Source: an uncultured Clostridia bacterium (GTDB lineage Bacteria; Bacillota; Clostridia; Oscillospirales; Oscillospiraceae). Taken from it: a stretch of 6,555 nucleotides of DNA. Positions 6,327-6,555 of the stretch are shown here, piece after piece. The notes under the pieces were generated by a model. That model worked only from the letters and a program-made list of their open reading frames with translations, had not been told where the DNA came from and did not search any database. The stretch covers positions 1-6,555 of the forward strand of contig CAMEMX010000083.1 of assembly GCA_945927915.1 (NCBI GenBank), given 5' to 3'. The position numbers were made by a program, and so were the translations under genes. The stretch's first letter is position 1, and every line of letters starts with the position of its first letter.

Positions 6327-6403
6327 GCGCCGGTAGCTCAGTTGGATAGAGTGACTGGCTACGAACCAGTAGGTCGGGGGTTCGAGTCCCTTCCGGCGTA
6401 CCA
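6327..6403 (+). tRNA. tRNA-Arg (anticodon ACG), CCA encoded
   Basis: A complete cloverleaf. The acceptor stem is GCGCCGG (6327-6333) with CCGGCGT (6393-6399), discriminator A6400 and encoded CCA (6401-6403). The D-arm is GCTC/GAGT (6336-6339/6349-6352) around AGTTGGATA. The anticodon stem ACTGG/CCAGT (6354-6358/6366-6370) encloses loop CTACGAA with anticodon ACG at 6361-6363. The variable loop is AGGTC, and the T-arm GGGGG/CCCTT (6376-6380/6388-6392) holds loop TTCGAGT. A34 is expected to be deaminated to inosine by TadA so that it reads CGU, CGC and CGA. Four G-U pairs are predicted (1-72, 10-25 and two at the outer T stem), more than usual, but the fold is intact. Confidence 0.97.
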
Positions 6404-6404
6404 A

Positions 6405-6446
6405 GAAAAAAGTCCCTTTTGTCTACTGACAAAAGGGACTTTTTTC
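6405..6446 (+). terminator. Strong intrinsic terminator after tRNA-Arg
   Basis: A perfect 19-bp inverted repeat, GAAAAAAGTCCCTTTTGTC (6405-6423) and GACAAAAGGGACTTTTTTC (6428-6446), around a TACT loop (6424-6427). The T-run at 6440-6445 is the U-tract for rightward transcription, and the A-run at 6406-6411 gives the equivalent for leftward transcription, so it can work in both directions. It begins 2 nt after the CCA end. Confidence 0.93.
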
Positions 6447-6447
6447 A

Positions 6448-6551
6448 ATGATATCCGTTTCCTACGGTCACGGATGATATAGCTAACGCTATGATATCTG
6501 CTTCGCAGATGATATACGCTTCGCGTATGATGGGAACGGATATTATATCAT
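6448..6551. repeat. Palindromic hairpin array with ATGATAT spacers (REP/MITE-like)
   Basis: A cluster of short inverted repeats with no coding potential. An outer stem joins 6451-6462 (ATATCCGTTTCC) to 6532-6543 (GGGAACGGATAT): 12 bp with one G-T wobble. Inside are three hairpins: ATAGC-TAAC-GCTAT (6479-6492), ATCTGC-TTC-GCAGAT (6496-6510) and ATACGC-TTC-GCGTAT (6514-6528). ATGATAT recurs at 6448-6454, 6474-6480, 6491-6497 and 6509-6515, so the last two units are spaced 17-18 bp apart. A further palindrome GATAT-T-ATATC lies at 6539-6549. The hairpin stems differ in sequence but keep their pairing, as if base pairing rather than sequence is conserved. It resembles dispersed REP or MITE elements of Clostridia. 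It may continue past the window end. Confidence 0.75.
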
Positions 6552-6555
6552 GCTT

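Noticed and set aside
6376..6403. tRNA 3' end as an integration (att) site of a mobile element
   Set aside because: I saw no second copy of the tRNA 3' end in the window and no integrase gene; the element to the right is a short hairpin array only.
6183..6404. 73-codon minus-strand open frame starting MVRRKGLEPPTYWF
   Set aside because: This is the classic antisense tRNA artefact seen in many databases; it overlaps the tRNA and the end of the upstream gene.
6273..6482. 69-codon plus-strand open frame over the tRNA
   Set aside because: The peptide PVAQLDRVTGYEPVGRGFES is the well-known false translation of a tRNA gene. It crosses the tRNA and its terminator.
6448..6551. CRISPR array
   Set aside because: Units are 17-26 bp apart with hairpins in place of unique spacers, and no cas gene is present.

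Overview
The window looks like an ordinary chromosomal stretch of a GC-rich, spore-forming Clostridia-type Firmicute, most likely in or near the Oscillospiraceae/Ruminococcaceae. This rests on strong GGAGG-type ribosome binding sites, a Firmicute-style mltG-U32 gene pair, extended -10 promoters, a Cys-rich protein that resembles conserved clostridial hypothetical proteins, and a likely sporulation (sigma-E type) promoter. No genus can be named from the sequence alone.

Left part (1-1038): one minus-strand gene (17-835) encodes a 272-residue Cys-rich hypothetical protein. The 203-bp divergent gap (836-1038) holds a sigma-E-like promoter facing left and a sigma-A extended -10 promoter facing right.

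Middle part (1045-6244): six closely packed plus-strand genes that probably form one operon. In order they are a WecG/TagA/CpsF glycosyltransferase, a thymidylate kinase-like P-loop kinase, a DJ-1/PfpI family protein, the MltG endolytic murein transglycosylase, a U32-family protein resembling the tRNA hydroxylation factor TrhP, and a small unrecognised two-helix membrane protein with a possible YcxB-like tail. Most junctions are overlaps or gaps of a few bases; the longest, before mltG, is 27 bp. The grouping mixes envelope work (glycosyltransfer to a lipid carrier, glycan strand termination), nucleotide supply and tRNA modification. It partly mirrors the Bacillus subtilis yrrL-yrrM-yrrN-yrrO order, but lacks the yrrM methyltransferase.

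Right part (6245-6555): a stand-alone tRNA-Arg(ACG) gene with its own strong extended -10 promoter, an encoded CCA end and a perfect 19-bp-stem intrinsic terminator. Right after the terminator is a compact array of short hairpins separated by a recurring ATGATAT spacer and enclosed by a 12-bp outer stem. No gene explains this palindromic element, and it is the most unusual structure in the window. It looks like a dispersed REP/MITE-like repeat. I saw no complete novel gene system, CRISPR array, transposase or prophage gene.
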